DNA of 64,000 nt, taken from assembly GCA_963732335.1 (NCBI GenBank), contig CAVSZO010000038.1, positions 62,001-126,000 of the forward strand, given 5' to 3'. Positions 9,679 to 18,004 of this stretch are shown piece after piece (position 1 is the stretch's first letter; each line of letters begins with the position of its first letter). The position numbers and the translations under genes were made by a program. The stretch is from Desertimonas sp963732335. GTDB lineage: Bacteria; Actinomycetota; Acidimicrobiia; Acidimicrobiales; Ilumatobacteraceae. The notes beneath the pieces were generated by a model. It was not told the DNA's origin and searched no databases. It worked only from the letters and a program-made list of their open reading frames with translations.

Positions 9679-9706
9679 GTTGCCTCATTGTGAACGCTGT
9701 GTAAAC
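9679..9706 (-). promoter_or_regulatory. Three 11-bp-spaced half-sites upstream of glnII
   Basis: Read on the minus strand, the hexamers GTTTAC (9706-9701), GTTCAC (9695-9690) and GGCAAC (9684-9679) follow each other at exactly 11-bp spacing. Direct repeats with one-turn spacing are the hallmark of OmpR-family binding sites in actinobacteria: GlnR boxes use GTnAC/GAAAC half-sites and PHO boxes use GTTCACC. The site lies upstream of glnII, whose operon encodes an OmpR-type regulator. Binding is inferred, not shown. Confidence 0.5.
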
Positions 9707-9741
9707 CGGCTGCCGTGCCGACGTGGGTACCGTGATCGGCC

Positions 9742-10197
9742 GTGACCGACACCAAACCCCGCTACCACGAACCCGGCTGGTTCACCACCAAGGTGTTCAA
9801 CCCAGCCGTCAACCGGCTCACTCGCTGGGGCATTTCCCTCAAGGGTTCCCGTGTGCTCGAGGTACCCGGCCGGACGTCCGGTGAGATCCGCACCACCGTC
9901 GTCAACCTGCTCACCGTCGGCGGGCAGCGCTACCTGGTCGCCCCGCGTGGCGAGACGCAATGGGTCCGCAACCTGCGCGCCGCCGGCGGAGACGGCACGC
10001 TGCGCCTCGGCAAACACAGCGACCCGTTCCACGCCACTGAACTCACCGACGAAGACAAGCCGGAGATCCTGCGGGCCTACCTCAAGGAGTGGGCGTGGGA
10101 GGTCGGCCGGTTCTTCGACGGCCTCAAGGCCGACTCGCCCGACGCCGAGATCGACGCCGTTGCGCCGGGCTTCCCCGTCTTCCGCATCAGTCCGTGA
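9742..10197 (+). CDS. Deazaflavin (F420)-dependent nitroreductase-family protein
   Basis: A 151-residue protein of the Ddn/DUF385 split-barrel family. Visible family features are the N-terminal GWFTTKVFNPAVNRLTRWG, the VPGRTSGEIRTTVVNLL strand-turn-strand segment and YLVAPRGETQWVRNLRAAG, which contacts the F420 phosphate in related structures. Family members use reduced F420 to reduce quinones, nitro groups or activated double bonds; the physiological substrate here is unknown. The GTG start at 9742 is the only plausible one. It is divergent from glnII and followed by an 89-bp repeat-bearing gap before nadE. The length equals that of known Ddn proteins. Confidence 0.85.
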   Translation: MTDTKPRYHEPGWFTTKVFNPAVNRLTRWGISLKGSRVLEVPGRTSGEIRTTVVNLLTVGGQRYLVAPRGETQWVRNLRAAGGDGTLRLGKHSDPFHATELTDEDKPEILRAYLKEWAWEVGRFFDGLKADSPDAEIDAVAPGFPVFRISP

Positions 10198-10198
10198 C

Positions 10199-10263
10199 CA
10201 TCCGAGTGTTTCGCGCCCGACAGGTGGTCACGTGGCACTCGGATGACCGGTAGCACTCGGATC
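10199..10263. repeat. Inverted and direct repeat of a 10-bp word upstream of nadE
   Basis: CATCCGAGTG (10199-10208) is matched by its exact reverse complement CACTCGGATG (10236-10245), and a third near-copy CACTCGGATC lies at 10254-10263, 18 bp after the second. The set fills the gap between the Ddn-like gene and nadE. It may be an operator with paired and tandem sites or a stem with a 27-nt loop; there is no T-tract, so a rho-independent terminator is unlikely. Confidence 0.45.
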
Positions 10264-10286
10264 AGCAGCGGTTAGCGTCAACCTCG

Positions 10287-12005
10287 ATGACGGTCCTGCG
10301 CGTCGCCCTGGCCCAGCTCAACCCGACCGTCGGTGACCTCGACGGCAACGTCGCCAAGATCCTCCACACCTACGACCTCGCCGAGGAGGCCGGCTGCGAC
10401 ATCGCCGCCTTCCCCGAGCTGTGCGTCACCGGCTACCCGCCCGAGGACCTCGTGCTCAAGCCGGGCTTCGTCGCCGACAACGAGGCGGCCCTGGCCCGCC
10501 TCGCCGGCCACACCGGGCGATGTGTCGCCGTCGTCGGCTTCGTCGACGAGGACTTCGACCTGTTCAACGCCGCCGCAGTGTGCGCCGACGGCCGGGTGCT
10601 CGGCACCTATCGCAAGCGGCTGCTGCCCAACTACGCGGTGTTCGACGAGGCCCGCTACTTCATGCCGGGGGACGAGACCGATCCGCTCGAGCTGTACGTG
10701 ATCGGTGGCGTCAACGTCGGCATCAGCATCTGCGAGGACATCTGGAGCCCTGACGGCCCGCTCGCCGCCCAGGCCGACGGCGGCGCCGAGCTCGCCGTCA
10801 ACATCAACGCCTCGCCGTACCACCGCGGCAAGGCCGCCGATCGCGAGCGGATGCTCGCCACCCGGGCGGCCGACAGCCACTCGGCGCTCGTGTACGTCAA
10901 CCAGGTCGGCGGCCAGGACGAGCTGGTGTTCGACGGTTGCTCGCTGGCGTTCGACGCCGAGGGCAACCTTCTCGACCGCGGCAAGCAGTTCGTCGAGGAC
11001 CTCGTCATCATCGACGTGCCGATCATCGCCACCTACCGTCAGCGCCTGCTCGACCCGCGCGGTCGCACATCGCAGCGGTCGCTGCCGACGGTGCTCGTGT
11101 CCACCGAACCGGTGGAGCAGACCGAGCGCCTCGACAACACCGTCACCGACCTCCTCGAACCGGTCGACGAGCTGTACCACGCCCTCGTCCTCGGCACTCG
11201 TGACTACTGCGCCAAGAACGGCTTCAGCGACGTCGTCATCGGCCTGTCCGGCGGCATCGACTCGACGCTCGTCGCCGTCATCGCCGCCGACGCCCTCGGC
11301 GCCGACCACGTCCACGGTGTGTCGATGCCGTCGCGCTACTCGTCCGACCACTCCAAGTCCGACGCCGCCAAGCTCGCCGCCAACCTCGGTCTCGACTTCC
11401 GCACGATCTCGATCGAGCCGGCGTTCTCGGCCTACCTCGAGATGCTCGGCGAGAGCTTCGCCGGGCGCACGCCAGGGTTGACCTACGAGAACCTGCAGAG
11501 CCGCTGCCGCGGCCAGCTGTTGATGGCCCTGTCGAACGAGTTCGGCTGGATGGTCCTGACGACCGGCAACAAGAGCGAGTTGGCCGTGGGCTACTTCACG
11601 ATCTACGGCGACTCCGCCGGCGGCTTCGCCGTGATCAAGGACGTGTTCAAGCTGCAGGTGTACGACCTGTGCCGCTACGTCAACGAGCGGGCCGGACGCG
11701 AGGTCGTGCCCGAGAGCGTGATCACCAAACCGCCGTCGGCCGAGCTACGCCCCGACCAGCGCGACGACCAGAGCCTGCCGCCCTACGAGGTGCTCGACCC
11801 GATCCTCGCGTTGTACGTCGAGGAGGACCGCACCGCCGCCGAGATCATCGAAGCCGGCCACGATCCCGACATCGTGCGCCGCGTCACCCGCCTCGTCGAC
11901 GTCGCCGAATACAAGCGCCGGCAGAGCCCGCCTGGTGTGCGCGTGTCGACGAAGGCGTTCGGCCGCGACCGCCGCCTGCCGATCACCAACCACTACCGCG
12001 GCTGA
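10287..12005 (+). CDS. nadE: Glutamine-dependent NAD+ synthetase
   Basis: A 572-residue two-domain enzyme converting deamido-NAD to NAD with glutamine as nitrogen donor. The N-terminal nitrilase-type glutaminase domain shows its triad: Glu44 in FPELCVTGY, Lys110 before RLLPNY and Cys149 in GISICEDIW. The C-terminal synthetase domain has the PP-loop GLSGGIDSTLVA, SGGxDS type, followed by TTGNKSELAVGYFTIYGD and the C-terminal KRRQSPPGVRVSTKAFGRDRR in conserved form. The length is that of the shorter bacterial NadE type. No frame change is needed. The end overlaps by 13 bp the convergent MFS gene. A repeat set precedes the start and may be regulatory. Confidence 0.96.
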   Translation: MTVLRVALAQLNPTVGDLDGNVAKILHTYDLAEEAGCDIAAFPELCVTGYPPEDLVLKPGFVADNEAALARLAGHTGRCVAVVGFVDEDFDLFNAAAVCADGRVLGTYRKRLLPNYAVFDEARYFMPGDETDPLELYVIGGVNVGISICEDIWSPDGPLAAQADGGAELAVNINASPYHRGKAADRERMLATRAADSHSALVYVNQVGGQDELVFDGCSLAFDAEGNLLDRGKQFVEDLVIIDVPIIATYRQRLLDPRGRTSQRSLPTVLVSTEPVEQTERLDNTVTDLLEPVDELYHALVLGTRDYCAKNGFSDVVIGLSGGIDSTLVAVIAADALGADHVHGVSMPSRYSSDHSKSDAAKLAANLGLDFRTISIEPAFSAYLEMLGESFAGRTPGLTYENLQSRCRGQLLMALSNEFGWMVLTTGNKSELAVGYFTIYGDSAGGFAVIKDVFKLQVYDLCRYVNERAGREVVPESVITKPPSAELRPDQRDDQSLPPYEVLDPILALYVEEDRTAAEIIEAGHDPDIVRRVTRLVDVAEYKRRQSPPGVRVSTKAFGRDRRLPITNHYRG

Positions 12006-13200
12006 GTCGTCAGGCGGTGACGGACCGTCATCGTCACGGCGGCGAACAGCGCCCAGGCCGCGGCCAGCGTGGCACTGGCGGCAATCCCGACGTGGTCGTA
12101 CAGCCACGTCGTCGGGATCGTCGTGATCGCCCGGCCCATCGTCGCCGCGGCCATCAACAGCCCGAGGCCGCGCCCGGGGAGCCCGGGCACGAGCTCGGCG
12201 CCGATCGGGATCAGGCTGACGATCGAGAACTCGAAGGCGCCGATGAACACGACGACGAGGACCATCCCGGGCACCGCCCACTGGTTGACGGTCAGGAACA
12301 GCAACGCCGCGGCGATCATCACTGCGCTCCCGCCGATCACGCTTCGCTCCTTGCCCCAGCGGTCGGTGCGCGTCATCGAGAGTCCCGAGGCGGCCAGCTC
12401 GACGGCGCCGAGGGCGAACGTCGTCGCCGCCAGCACGGTGTCGCTGACGCCGAACTCGTCCTGCAGCCACGGCCCGAACGTCACGAACAGCGACTCGCTG
12501 GCGGCCATCAGACCGATCACCCCGACGATCGCCAGCCACCCGGCCGGCGGGACCCTCGACCACATCGACGGCAGCCCTGTCGGTCGGTGCCTCGCGGCGG
12601 CACAGCGCGAGGCTCGGCGGGCGCATCGTCCAGGCGGGTGAGCACGACGACCAGGACCACGCCCGCCGCCAATGCCGCGGCGGCGTACGCCCACCGCCAC
12701 GACGTCGCCGCCGTCACCAGCCCCATGGCGCTGACGCCGACCAGCAGTCCGAGCGCCCACGACATCTCGTTGAGCCCGACGACGCGGCTGCGCTGGGCGA
12801 ACGGCACGTGGTCGGCGATCCACGAGCCGGTGCCGACGACGAGGACGATGTTGAACGTGCCGATCGTCATCAGCCCGACGGTGAACCAGACGACGCCGTT
12901 GCACACGGCGACGACGAGGCCGCCGAGGGCGCACCCGCCGAGACCGAGGGCGATCGAGCGACGCCGCGGCAGGTGATCGACGAGCTGGCCGATCGCCGGG
13001 GCGGCGAACCCGCAGACCTGGGCGACGGTCAGGGCGACGCCAAGCTCGGCCACCGAGACGTCGAGCCCGTCGGCGACGACGGCGAGGAACGGCCCGACGT
13101 AGCGGAACAGGGCGTTGGCGCACAGCCGTGCCGTCGTGACGGTGGTGATGTCTCGCCGGATCGTCTCGGCAAACGAGTCGTCGAGCGTCCGTCTGAGCAC
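11993..13200 (-). CDS. Major facilitator superfamily transporter (one frame change)
   Basis: Two fragments combine into a 12-helix MFS protein of about 400 residues. The first (13200 to about 12580) has six hydrophobic segments, the loop-2/3 motif QLVDHLPRRRSIALG and a short basic linker after LTRLDDAP. The second (about 12565 to 11993) continues from PPAGWLAIVGVIGLMAA with six more helices and ends VRHRLTTQPR. The frame change falls in the central cytoplasmic loop. The helix pattern and the sequence DGLDVSVAELGVAL resemble the drug-efflux branch, but the substrate is unknown. It is convergent with nadE and divergent from the secreted-protein gene at 13251. Confidence 0.75.
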
Positions 13201-13250
13201 CCGCGGCGACGGTACTCGGGCGCGCCGGGCCGCCTCACGGTGACCGTCCT

Positions 13251-14642
13251 ATGCTGCGCTCCGTGCGACGCCTCGCGCTGGCCGCCGTGATCGGTGTCGC
13301 GGCAACGTTCCTGCCGGCAACGGCAAGCACCGGAACGCCACCGCCGGACCAACCTGGCTGGGACTCCGTCGCCGCCTTGAACGACGAGGGCGACCTCGTC
13401 CTGTTCGGCTGGCACGGCGCCGAGGTCAGTCGCCAGCCGAGCGCCAGTGGGGACCAGGTCATGTTCTTCCCCGTCCCGAGCGATCGGCTCGTCGTCAACG
13501 ACTGGGGTACCGGCACGGTCACGGTCCTCGACCCGGCGTTCGGGGAGCAGGCGCAGTTCGCTGTTCCCGCGCAGTGGCCGATCCAGCGCGCTCAGGGCAG
13601 TTCGTCCGTGCTCTACGCCATTCCGCCCGATGCGTTGGACGACGGAGTGGTGATCAACCTGCAGGCCCTGGCCGGCATCGATCTGTCCGAGCTCGACGCC
13701 ACCGCCCCCGAACCGATGTTCCAGGCCGGACTGTTCTTCGCCACCGTCGACGGGTCACGGGTGGCCGTCCCGGAGCTGAGCGAGCTGAGCTCGATCGTCG
13801 TGTCGTTCGACGACACCGACCCGGTGGTCGCCACGGGAATCCCGGTCGGCTTCGCGGCCGAACGGCTCGTCACGCGCGGGTTGACCGAGGCGGGCCAGTC
13901 GATCTACTACCACGACGTGCCCGGAGGTGGCCGCCAACCCACCGAGATCCCCGTCGGCGACGTCATCCGGGCAATCGTGCTCGCTGACGGCTCGACTGTG
14001 ACGGTCGACCGCGACGGCACGATCGGTCGCATCGCTCCCGGCGCCAACGAGCAACCGACGATTGGCGCCGTCGAACCCGAGGGCTTCGACGAGTCGTCGC
14101 TGGGCGACGTCGCACCCTTCGGCTCGGCCGACAATGCCGGCTTCCTCGTGAGTACCGCCACCGAGGTGACCTTCTACTCCGCTGGCGGTGACGCCCTGGA
14201 GACCCTGTCCATCGCCGACGGCCGCCACCAGCCGCTCCCGAGCGATCCGGCATCGCGCTGCGTCGTGGTGCACTCCACCTCCTCGGGGCCGGTCGTGGTG
14301 TTCGACACGGAGGACCGTGAGGTCGTCGCCGAGGTCGAGGGTGACTTCATCACCGCTGCCTCCGCCGATGGCTGCACTGTGGCGGTACCGGGTGAGGAGG
14401 GCGTCACGGTGATCGCCGGGATCGGTCCGGGTGATGGCTGGGAGTTCCAGGAGCCGGACTCGAGGCTCGGCGCCCTGTCCCCGGACGGCGCCGTCGCTGT
14501 CGTCGTCGACGCGGCCGGCCAGGCTCACCTGATCGACCTCGCCACCGCCGATCCAGCCGACCCGACTGCGGGCAGCGTCCACCTCGGTGAGCCGGCCGAG
14601 CGCTTCTTCGAATTCGCTTTCGTCGATCGGCAGGATCAGTAG
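13251..14642 (+). CDS. Secreted protein of unknown function, repeat-rich (possible beta-propeller)
   Basis: A 463-residue protein with a clear signal peptide (basic MLRSVRR, then a hydrophobic core of about 15 residues, then ATASTG) and no later transmembrane segment. The mature part is rich in short beta-type repeats of the pattern hydrophobic strand-D/G turn-hydrophobic strand, such as SRVAVPELSE, VVVFDTEDREVVAEVEG and VTVIAGIGPGDGW, which suggests a WD40/PQQ-like beta-propeller. I see no catalytic motif and no sortase or lipobox signal. It is uninterrupted, which makes its length reliable. A DinB-like gene follows 32 bp later in the same direction. I do not recognise a named family. Confidence 0.7.
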   Translation: MLRSVRRLALAAVIGVAATFLPATASTGTPPPDQPGWDSVAALNDEGDLVLFGWHGAEVSRQPSASGDQVMFFPVPSDRLVVNDWGTGTVTVLDPAFGEQAQFAVPAQWPIQRAQGSSSVLYAIPPDALDDGVVINLQALAGIDLSELDATAPEPMFQAGLFFATVDGSRVAVPELSELSSIVVSFDDTDPVVATGIPVGFAAERLVTRGLTEAGQSIYYHDVPGGGRQPTEIPVGDVIRAIVLADGSTVTVDRDGTIGRIAPGANEQPTIGAVEPEGFDESSLGDVAPFGSADNAGFLVSTATEVTFYSAGGDALETLSIADGRHQPLPSDPASRCVVVHSTSSGPVVVFDTEDREVVAEVEGDFITAASADGCTVAVPGEEGVTVIAGIGPGDGWEFQEPDSRLGALSPDGAVAVVVDAAGQAHLIDLATADPADPTAGSVHLGEPAERFFEFAFVDRQDQ

Positions 14643-14674
14643 CGTCATCCACCTGACTCGAGGGGGAGATGGCT

Positions 14675-15248
14675 ATGGACCTGACCACGTTGCACCGGCG
14701 GACCGTGGAGTCTTGGCAGCGGTACCTCGACGGCGTCGGCGCCGATCAGTGGGCTCTGCCGACGCCATGTACGGAGTGGGACGTGCGCGCCCTCGTCAAC
14801 CACGTCGTCGGCGAGGATCGCTGGACCCGGCCGCTGCTGCAGGGGATGACGATCGCCGAGGTCGGTGACCGCTTCGATGGCGACCTGCTCGGTGACGATC
14901 CGCTCGGTGCCGGCCGCGAGGCCGGCAGCCGACGCAACGGCAGCCGTCGACGAGCTGCTCGCCGGCATCGACAAGGTGCACCTCTCCTACGGCGACGAGG
15001 ACGCCGGCGAGTACGTGCGCCAGTTGTGCGCCGACCACCTGATCCATGGCTGGGACCTCGCCGCGGCGACCGGCCAGGACCGCACATTGGATCAGGACCT
15101 GGTCGCCGACGTGGCGACCTGGTTCGCCGACCGTGAGGAGCTGTACCGCTCGGCTGCTGTCGTCGGACCGCGTGCCGCAGGCGGTGGCGACCCGCAGTCG
15201 GATCTGCTGGCCGCCTCCGGCCGCCCGCCGGACTGGTCCGCCGGCTGA
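14675..15248 (+). CDS. TIGR03086/maleylpyruvate-isomerase-type DinB-fold protein (one frame change)
   Basis: The N-terminal part reads PTPCTEWDVRALVNHVVGE, the signature of mycothiol-dependent maleylpyruvate isomerase and TIGR03086 proteins, with the metal-ligand histidine in NHV. After a frame change near 14915-14930 the rest continues as AAVDELLAGIDKVHLSYG and CADHLIHGWDLAAATGQ, the second conserved HGWDLA element. About 190 residues result, the usual family length. A ribosome site AGGGGGAG fits the ATG at 14675 (8 bp) better than the ATG at 14669 (2 bp). Family members bind a divalent metal in a four-helix bundle and many are thought to use mycothiol; the substrate is unknown. Confidence 0.75.
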
Positions 15249-15254
15249 GCGCCG

Positions 15255-15812
15255 ATGCTCGACGGCCTGCTCGAGCACCTCGAAGCCCACCTCGGTGAGG
15301 TCGCCGGCGAGTGGGAGACCGACCCCGACGGCAACGAGTTGCCGTTCCAGATCGTCCACTACGCCGGCCAGGCGCCTCCCGGCACCGAGATCTTCTCGAC
15401 GCTCGGGCTCAGCGACTACCAGCTCGGTGAGCACGGCGACCGCATCGAGCTGCTGATGATCGCCCCGCTCGGGCTCACCGCCGGCACGATCCCGCCGATC
15501 CTCCTCCACGCCGGGACCTTGCCGATCGACGCCGATGCTGTCCCCGAGCTCGGCGACACGTACCTGGCCGTCGAGGAGCTCGGCGAGGTCTCGCCGATGG
15601 ACGCCCTCTACGTCGGCCGCCCGCTGTACCAGCCGGCCGGGTTCAACCCCTTCGACAACGGCACCGATCGCGTCGTGTTCTGGTGGCTGATCCCGATCTA
15701 CGACAACGAGGCCGAGTTCGTCGAGGCCGAGGGCTGGGAGGCGTTCGAGCAGCTGATGTGGGACCTCGACGTCGACCCCACCGACTTCACCCGCAACCCC
15801 TGGCTCGACTAG
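15255..15812 (+). CDS. SUFU-like domain protein
   Basis: A 185-residue uninterrupted protein that resembles bacterial suppressor-of-fused (SUFU/PF05076) domains: an acidic N-terminal helix, IVHYAGQAPPGTEIFSTLGLS, GDRIELLMIAPLG and a C-terminal VFWWLIPIYDNEAEFVEAEGWEAFEQLMW. No signal peptide or transmembrane helix is present, so it is cytoplasmic. In bacteria this domain is known as an immunity or partner module in polymorphic toxin loci, but no toxin gene is adjacent here, so the role is open. It follows the DinB-like gene by 6 bp and shares its CTAG stop with the convergent dut gene. Confidence 0.75.
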   Translation: MLDGLLEHLEAHLGEVAGEWETDPDGNELPFQIVHYAGQAPPGTEIFSTLGLSDYQLGEHGDRIELLMIAPLGLTAGTIPPILLHAGTLPIDADAVPELGDTYLAVEELGEVSPMDALYVGRPLYQPAGFNPFDNGTDRVVFWWLIPIYDNEAEFVEAEGWEAFEQLMWDLDVDPTDFTRNPWLD

Positions 15813-16252
15813 CGGCCGGAGTGACCGAAGCCGCCGCCGCGGTCGATGCCGTTCAACTGGGCGACGTCGTCGACCTCCACCCACTCGACCTCCTCGACGC
15901 GCTGGATGACCAGCTGGGCGATGCGGTCGCCGCGGCTGACCTCGTAGTCGGCGGTCGGGTCGGTGTTGAGCAGCACGCACTTGAGCTCGCCGCGGTAGGC
16001 GGCGTCGATGATCCCCGGCGTGTTGACGAGCGAGATGCCGTGGCGCAGGGCCAGCCCACTGCGCGGCACGACGAAGCCGGCGTAGCCGGGCGGGATGGCG
16101 AGGGCGATGCCGGTCGGCACGATCGCCCGCCCGCCGCCGGCCTTGACGACCATGCCCTCCCGGGCGTGGAGGTCGAGCCCGGCGTCACCGGGATGGGCGT
16201 AGGTCGGCAGCGGAAGGTCAGGATCGAGACGCACGACGTTCACCGGCAGCAT
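15809..16252 (-). CDS. dut: Deoxyuridine 5'-triphosphate nucleotidohydrolase
   Basis: A 147-residue trimeric-type dUTPase that hydrolyses dUTP to dUMP and pyrophosphate, keeping uracil out of DNA. All five motifs are present: HPGDAGLDL, PRSGLALRHG, GIIDAAYRGELKC with the catalytic aspartate, RGDRIAQLVI and the C-terminal GIDRGGGFGHSG. ATG 16252 is chosen because the upstream in-frame codons are not conserved and MLPVNVVRLD is the usual beginning. It is convergent with the SUFU gene (4-bp CTAG overlap) and divergent from the Tad locus. Confidence 0.96.
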   Translation of the reverse strand: MLPVNVVRLDPDLPLPTYAHPGDAGLDLHAREGMVVKAGGGRAIVPTGIALAIPPGYAGFVVPRSGLALRHGISLVNTPGIIDAAYRGELKCVLLNTDPTADYEVSRGDRIAQLVIQRVEEVEWVEVDDVAQLNGIDRGGGFGHSGR

Positions 16253-16409
16253 CGGCCGGATCCTACGGGAGGCGGAGTGATGCAAGTTGTTCGCCCGCCG
16301 GTTCCGTTTCGGGCTTCCCGCGACGCCCAGGTGAGGCGTGAGAGGGACGCTGAACCAACGGCCGGGCCGCCGTGAAATCGGTCACGTCAAGCACTGGTAC
16401 AGTCCGCCC

Positions 16410-16429
16410 AGCCGTCTGGGGGGACGGCT
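16410..16429 (+). promoter_or_regulatory. Leader hairpin before the Tad operon
   Basis: AGCCGTC (16410-16416) and GACGGCT (16423-16429) form a perfect 7-bp stem with the loop TGGGGG, 20 bp before the first Tad gene. TACAGT at 16399-16404 just upstream could be a -10 element, which would place the hairpin in the 5' leader. The 196-bp gap between dut and the Tad locus holds nothing else I can identify; it does not match the c-di-GMP riboswitch consensus. Confidence 0.35.
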
Positions 16430-16448
16430 GCCTCAACCCGATACGAAC

Positions 16449-17075
16449 GTGTCAACTGCCCAACGAGACGTGGCGCCGACGACCGTGCACGTGCCCTTCG
16501 GAGTCGGCGATGTGACCACCGGCGCGCTGTGCGCCGCCGTGGCGGTTCTCGCCGCGGCCGTCGGGTGGTGGATCACCGGCGCTGCGGTCGCTCTTCCGCT
16601 CGCCCTCGTCGGCGGCGTCGCCGTCGCCGCGGCCATCGAAGACACCCGGACGGGCCGGATCCCCAACGGCCTCATCGTTACGGGCATCACCATCGTCGCC
16701 AGCTCGTGGGGATTCGTCGCCGTGCTCGACAACCGGCTGATGGGTCCGCTGGCCCTCGACGTCGTCGCCGGCCTCGCACTCGGCGGCGCCCCCGTGGTGT
16801 TCCTTGTCTGGCTGGTCGCGCCACGACTGATCGGTGGCGGCGACTGGAAGCTGCTCGTCGTCCTCGGCGCGGTCGTCGGCTTTCTCGCCCCGGCCTCGGC
16901 CAGTGTGGTCCCGATGGTCGCGTTCGGGGCGGCGGCCGTCGCGTCAGCCGCTCGCCACCGACGGCAGGTTCGCCTCGGACCGTTCCTCGCCGCCGGGTAC
17001 GTCGTGGCGATCGTCGCCACGGTCGTCGATCCGGCGCTGTTCGGCAGTTGGTACCCGGGGACGACAGCCGGCTGA
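16449..17075 (+). CDS. cpaA: Tad prepilin peptidase (A24A family)
   Basis: A membrane aspartyl peptidase that cleaves the leader of Flp-type pilins. The two catalytic aspartates are visible in AIEDTRTGRIPNGL and in the GxGD-type motif IGGGDWKLL. Six hydrophobic segments are predicted and there is no N-terminal methylase domain, as in CpaA/TadV. The GTG at 16449 gives 208 residues and starts shortly before the first helix; longer in-frame extensions run into the hairpin leader. It is the first gene of the Tad set and its TGA overlaps the ATG of cpaB. Confidence 0.85.
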   Translation: MSTAQRDVAPTTVHVPFGVGDVTTGALCAAVAVLAAAVGWWITGAAVALPLALVGGVAVAAAIEDTRTGRIPNGLIVTGITIVASSWGFVAVLDNRLMGPLALDVVAGLALGGAPVVFLVWLVAPRLIGGGDWKLLVVLGAVVGFLAPASASVVPMVAFGAAAVASAARHRRQVRLGPFLAAGYVVAIVATVVDPALFGSWYPGTTAG

Positions 17076-18004
17076 TGAAGACATTCCAGGAAGTGAAGGA
17101 GACGAGGTTGTCCAACTCGACGATCGCCGCGTCCGCATCGCCTCGCGCCAGCGGCAGCGGGGCGGCCACACCCGCCGCAGGCTCGCCCGCCGCCATGCTG
17201 GCATCGAAGCCAGGGCTGAGAATGCGTCCGCATCGGCCGATGCGCGCCCTCGCCGGCGCCCTGATCGTCGTTGCTTCCGTGGTCGCCGCCCTGGCCATCT
17301 ACACACGGATCGGCAACCGCACGGAAGTGCTGGCGGTGTCCCGCGACGTCCTCGCCGGGGAGCAGATCGATGATGCCGATCTCGAAGTCGTGTCGATGTC
17401 GTCCGACGATGGCATCCCCACGATCCCGGCGTCGCAACGCGGCGCGATCGTTGGCCAGTACGCCCGCGTCCGCCTGCTCGCAGGCTCGCTGCTCGCCGTC
17501 GACAGCGTGCAGCCGCGACCGATCGTCGACCCGGAGCGCGTCCTGATGTCGGTCGTCGTGCCCGTCGGCCTGGTCCCGGTCGGCCTGCGTGAGCAGTCCC
17601 GGGTCGTCCTCGTCGTTACGCCACCTACCTCCGGAGGCGTCCGCCCGGCACCCGTTCTGGTCGAGGCCGTCGTCGCCTCCGTCCCGCGCAACCTTGGCGA
17701 GGTCGTCGGATCGGCCGACGCCGGCCAGGGGACGGTCGCCCTCGCCGTCGAGGTGCCGCCGCGGTACGTCGGAGTGGTCGGCGAGGCGGAGGCGGTGAGT
17801 GTCGGTGTGCTCGACGGGTCAGCGCCGTTCCCGGGCGACCAAGTCGCACCTCAATCGGCACAACTGGCCGGCGGTGCCGACCCGTCGGCCGCGACCCCAT
17901 CCTCCACAGCGGCACCGGCCGCCGAAACCGAAACGGCGGGCAACCTCGACGGTCCCACGACGATCCCGACGTTGGCTCCGACGACGACTGGGCCACAAGG
18001 GTGA
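17075..18004 (+). CDS. cpaB: CpaB/RcpC-type SAF-domain pilus assembly protein
   Basis: A 309-residue protein with a cytoplasmic Ser/Ala-rich N-terminus, one transmembrane helix (about residues 51-73) and an SAF domain with VLAVSRDVLAGEQIDDADLE, RLLAGSLLAVDSVQ and VVPVGLVPVGLREQSRVVLV. The C-terminal 50 residues are Pro/Thr/Ala-rich and disordered. CpaB proteins sit in the cell envelope and help assemble or gate the Tad pilus. The start ATG overlaps the cpaA stop, and the stop overlaps the GTG of the next gene by 4 bp, so translation is coupled. Confidence 0.82.
   Translation: MKTFQEVKETRLSNSTIAASASPRASGSGAATPAAGSPAAMLASKPGLRMRPHRPMRALAGALIVVASVVAALAIYTRIGNRTEVLAVSRDVLAGEQIDDADLEVVSMSSDDGIPTIPASQRGAIVGQYARVRLLAGSLLAVDSVQPRPIVDPERVLMSVVVPVGLVPVGLREQSRVVLVVTPPTSGGVRPAPVLVEAVVASVPRNLGEVVGSADAGQGTVALAVEVPPRYVGVVGEAEAVSVGVLDGSAPFPGDQVAPQSAQLAGGADPSAATPSSTAAPAAETETAGNLDGPTTIPTLAPTTTGPQG

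Noticed and set aside
14643..14674. Rho-independent terminator after the secreted-protein gene
   Set aside because: No stem followed by a T-run is visible in this short gap; I see no canonical terminator anywhere in the window, as is common in GC-rich actinobacteria.
16253..16448. c-di-GMP riboswitch before the Tad operon
   Set aside because: Tad and pilus genes make it plausible, but the conserved GGCAAACC and GACGCAAAGC blocks are missing; only a simple hairpin is present.
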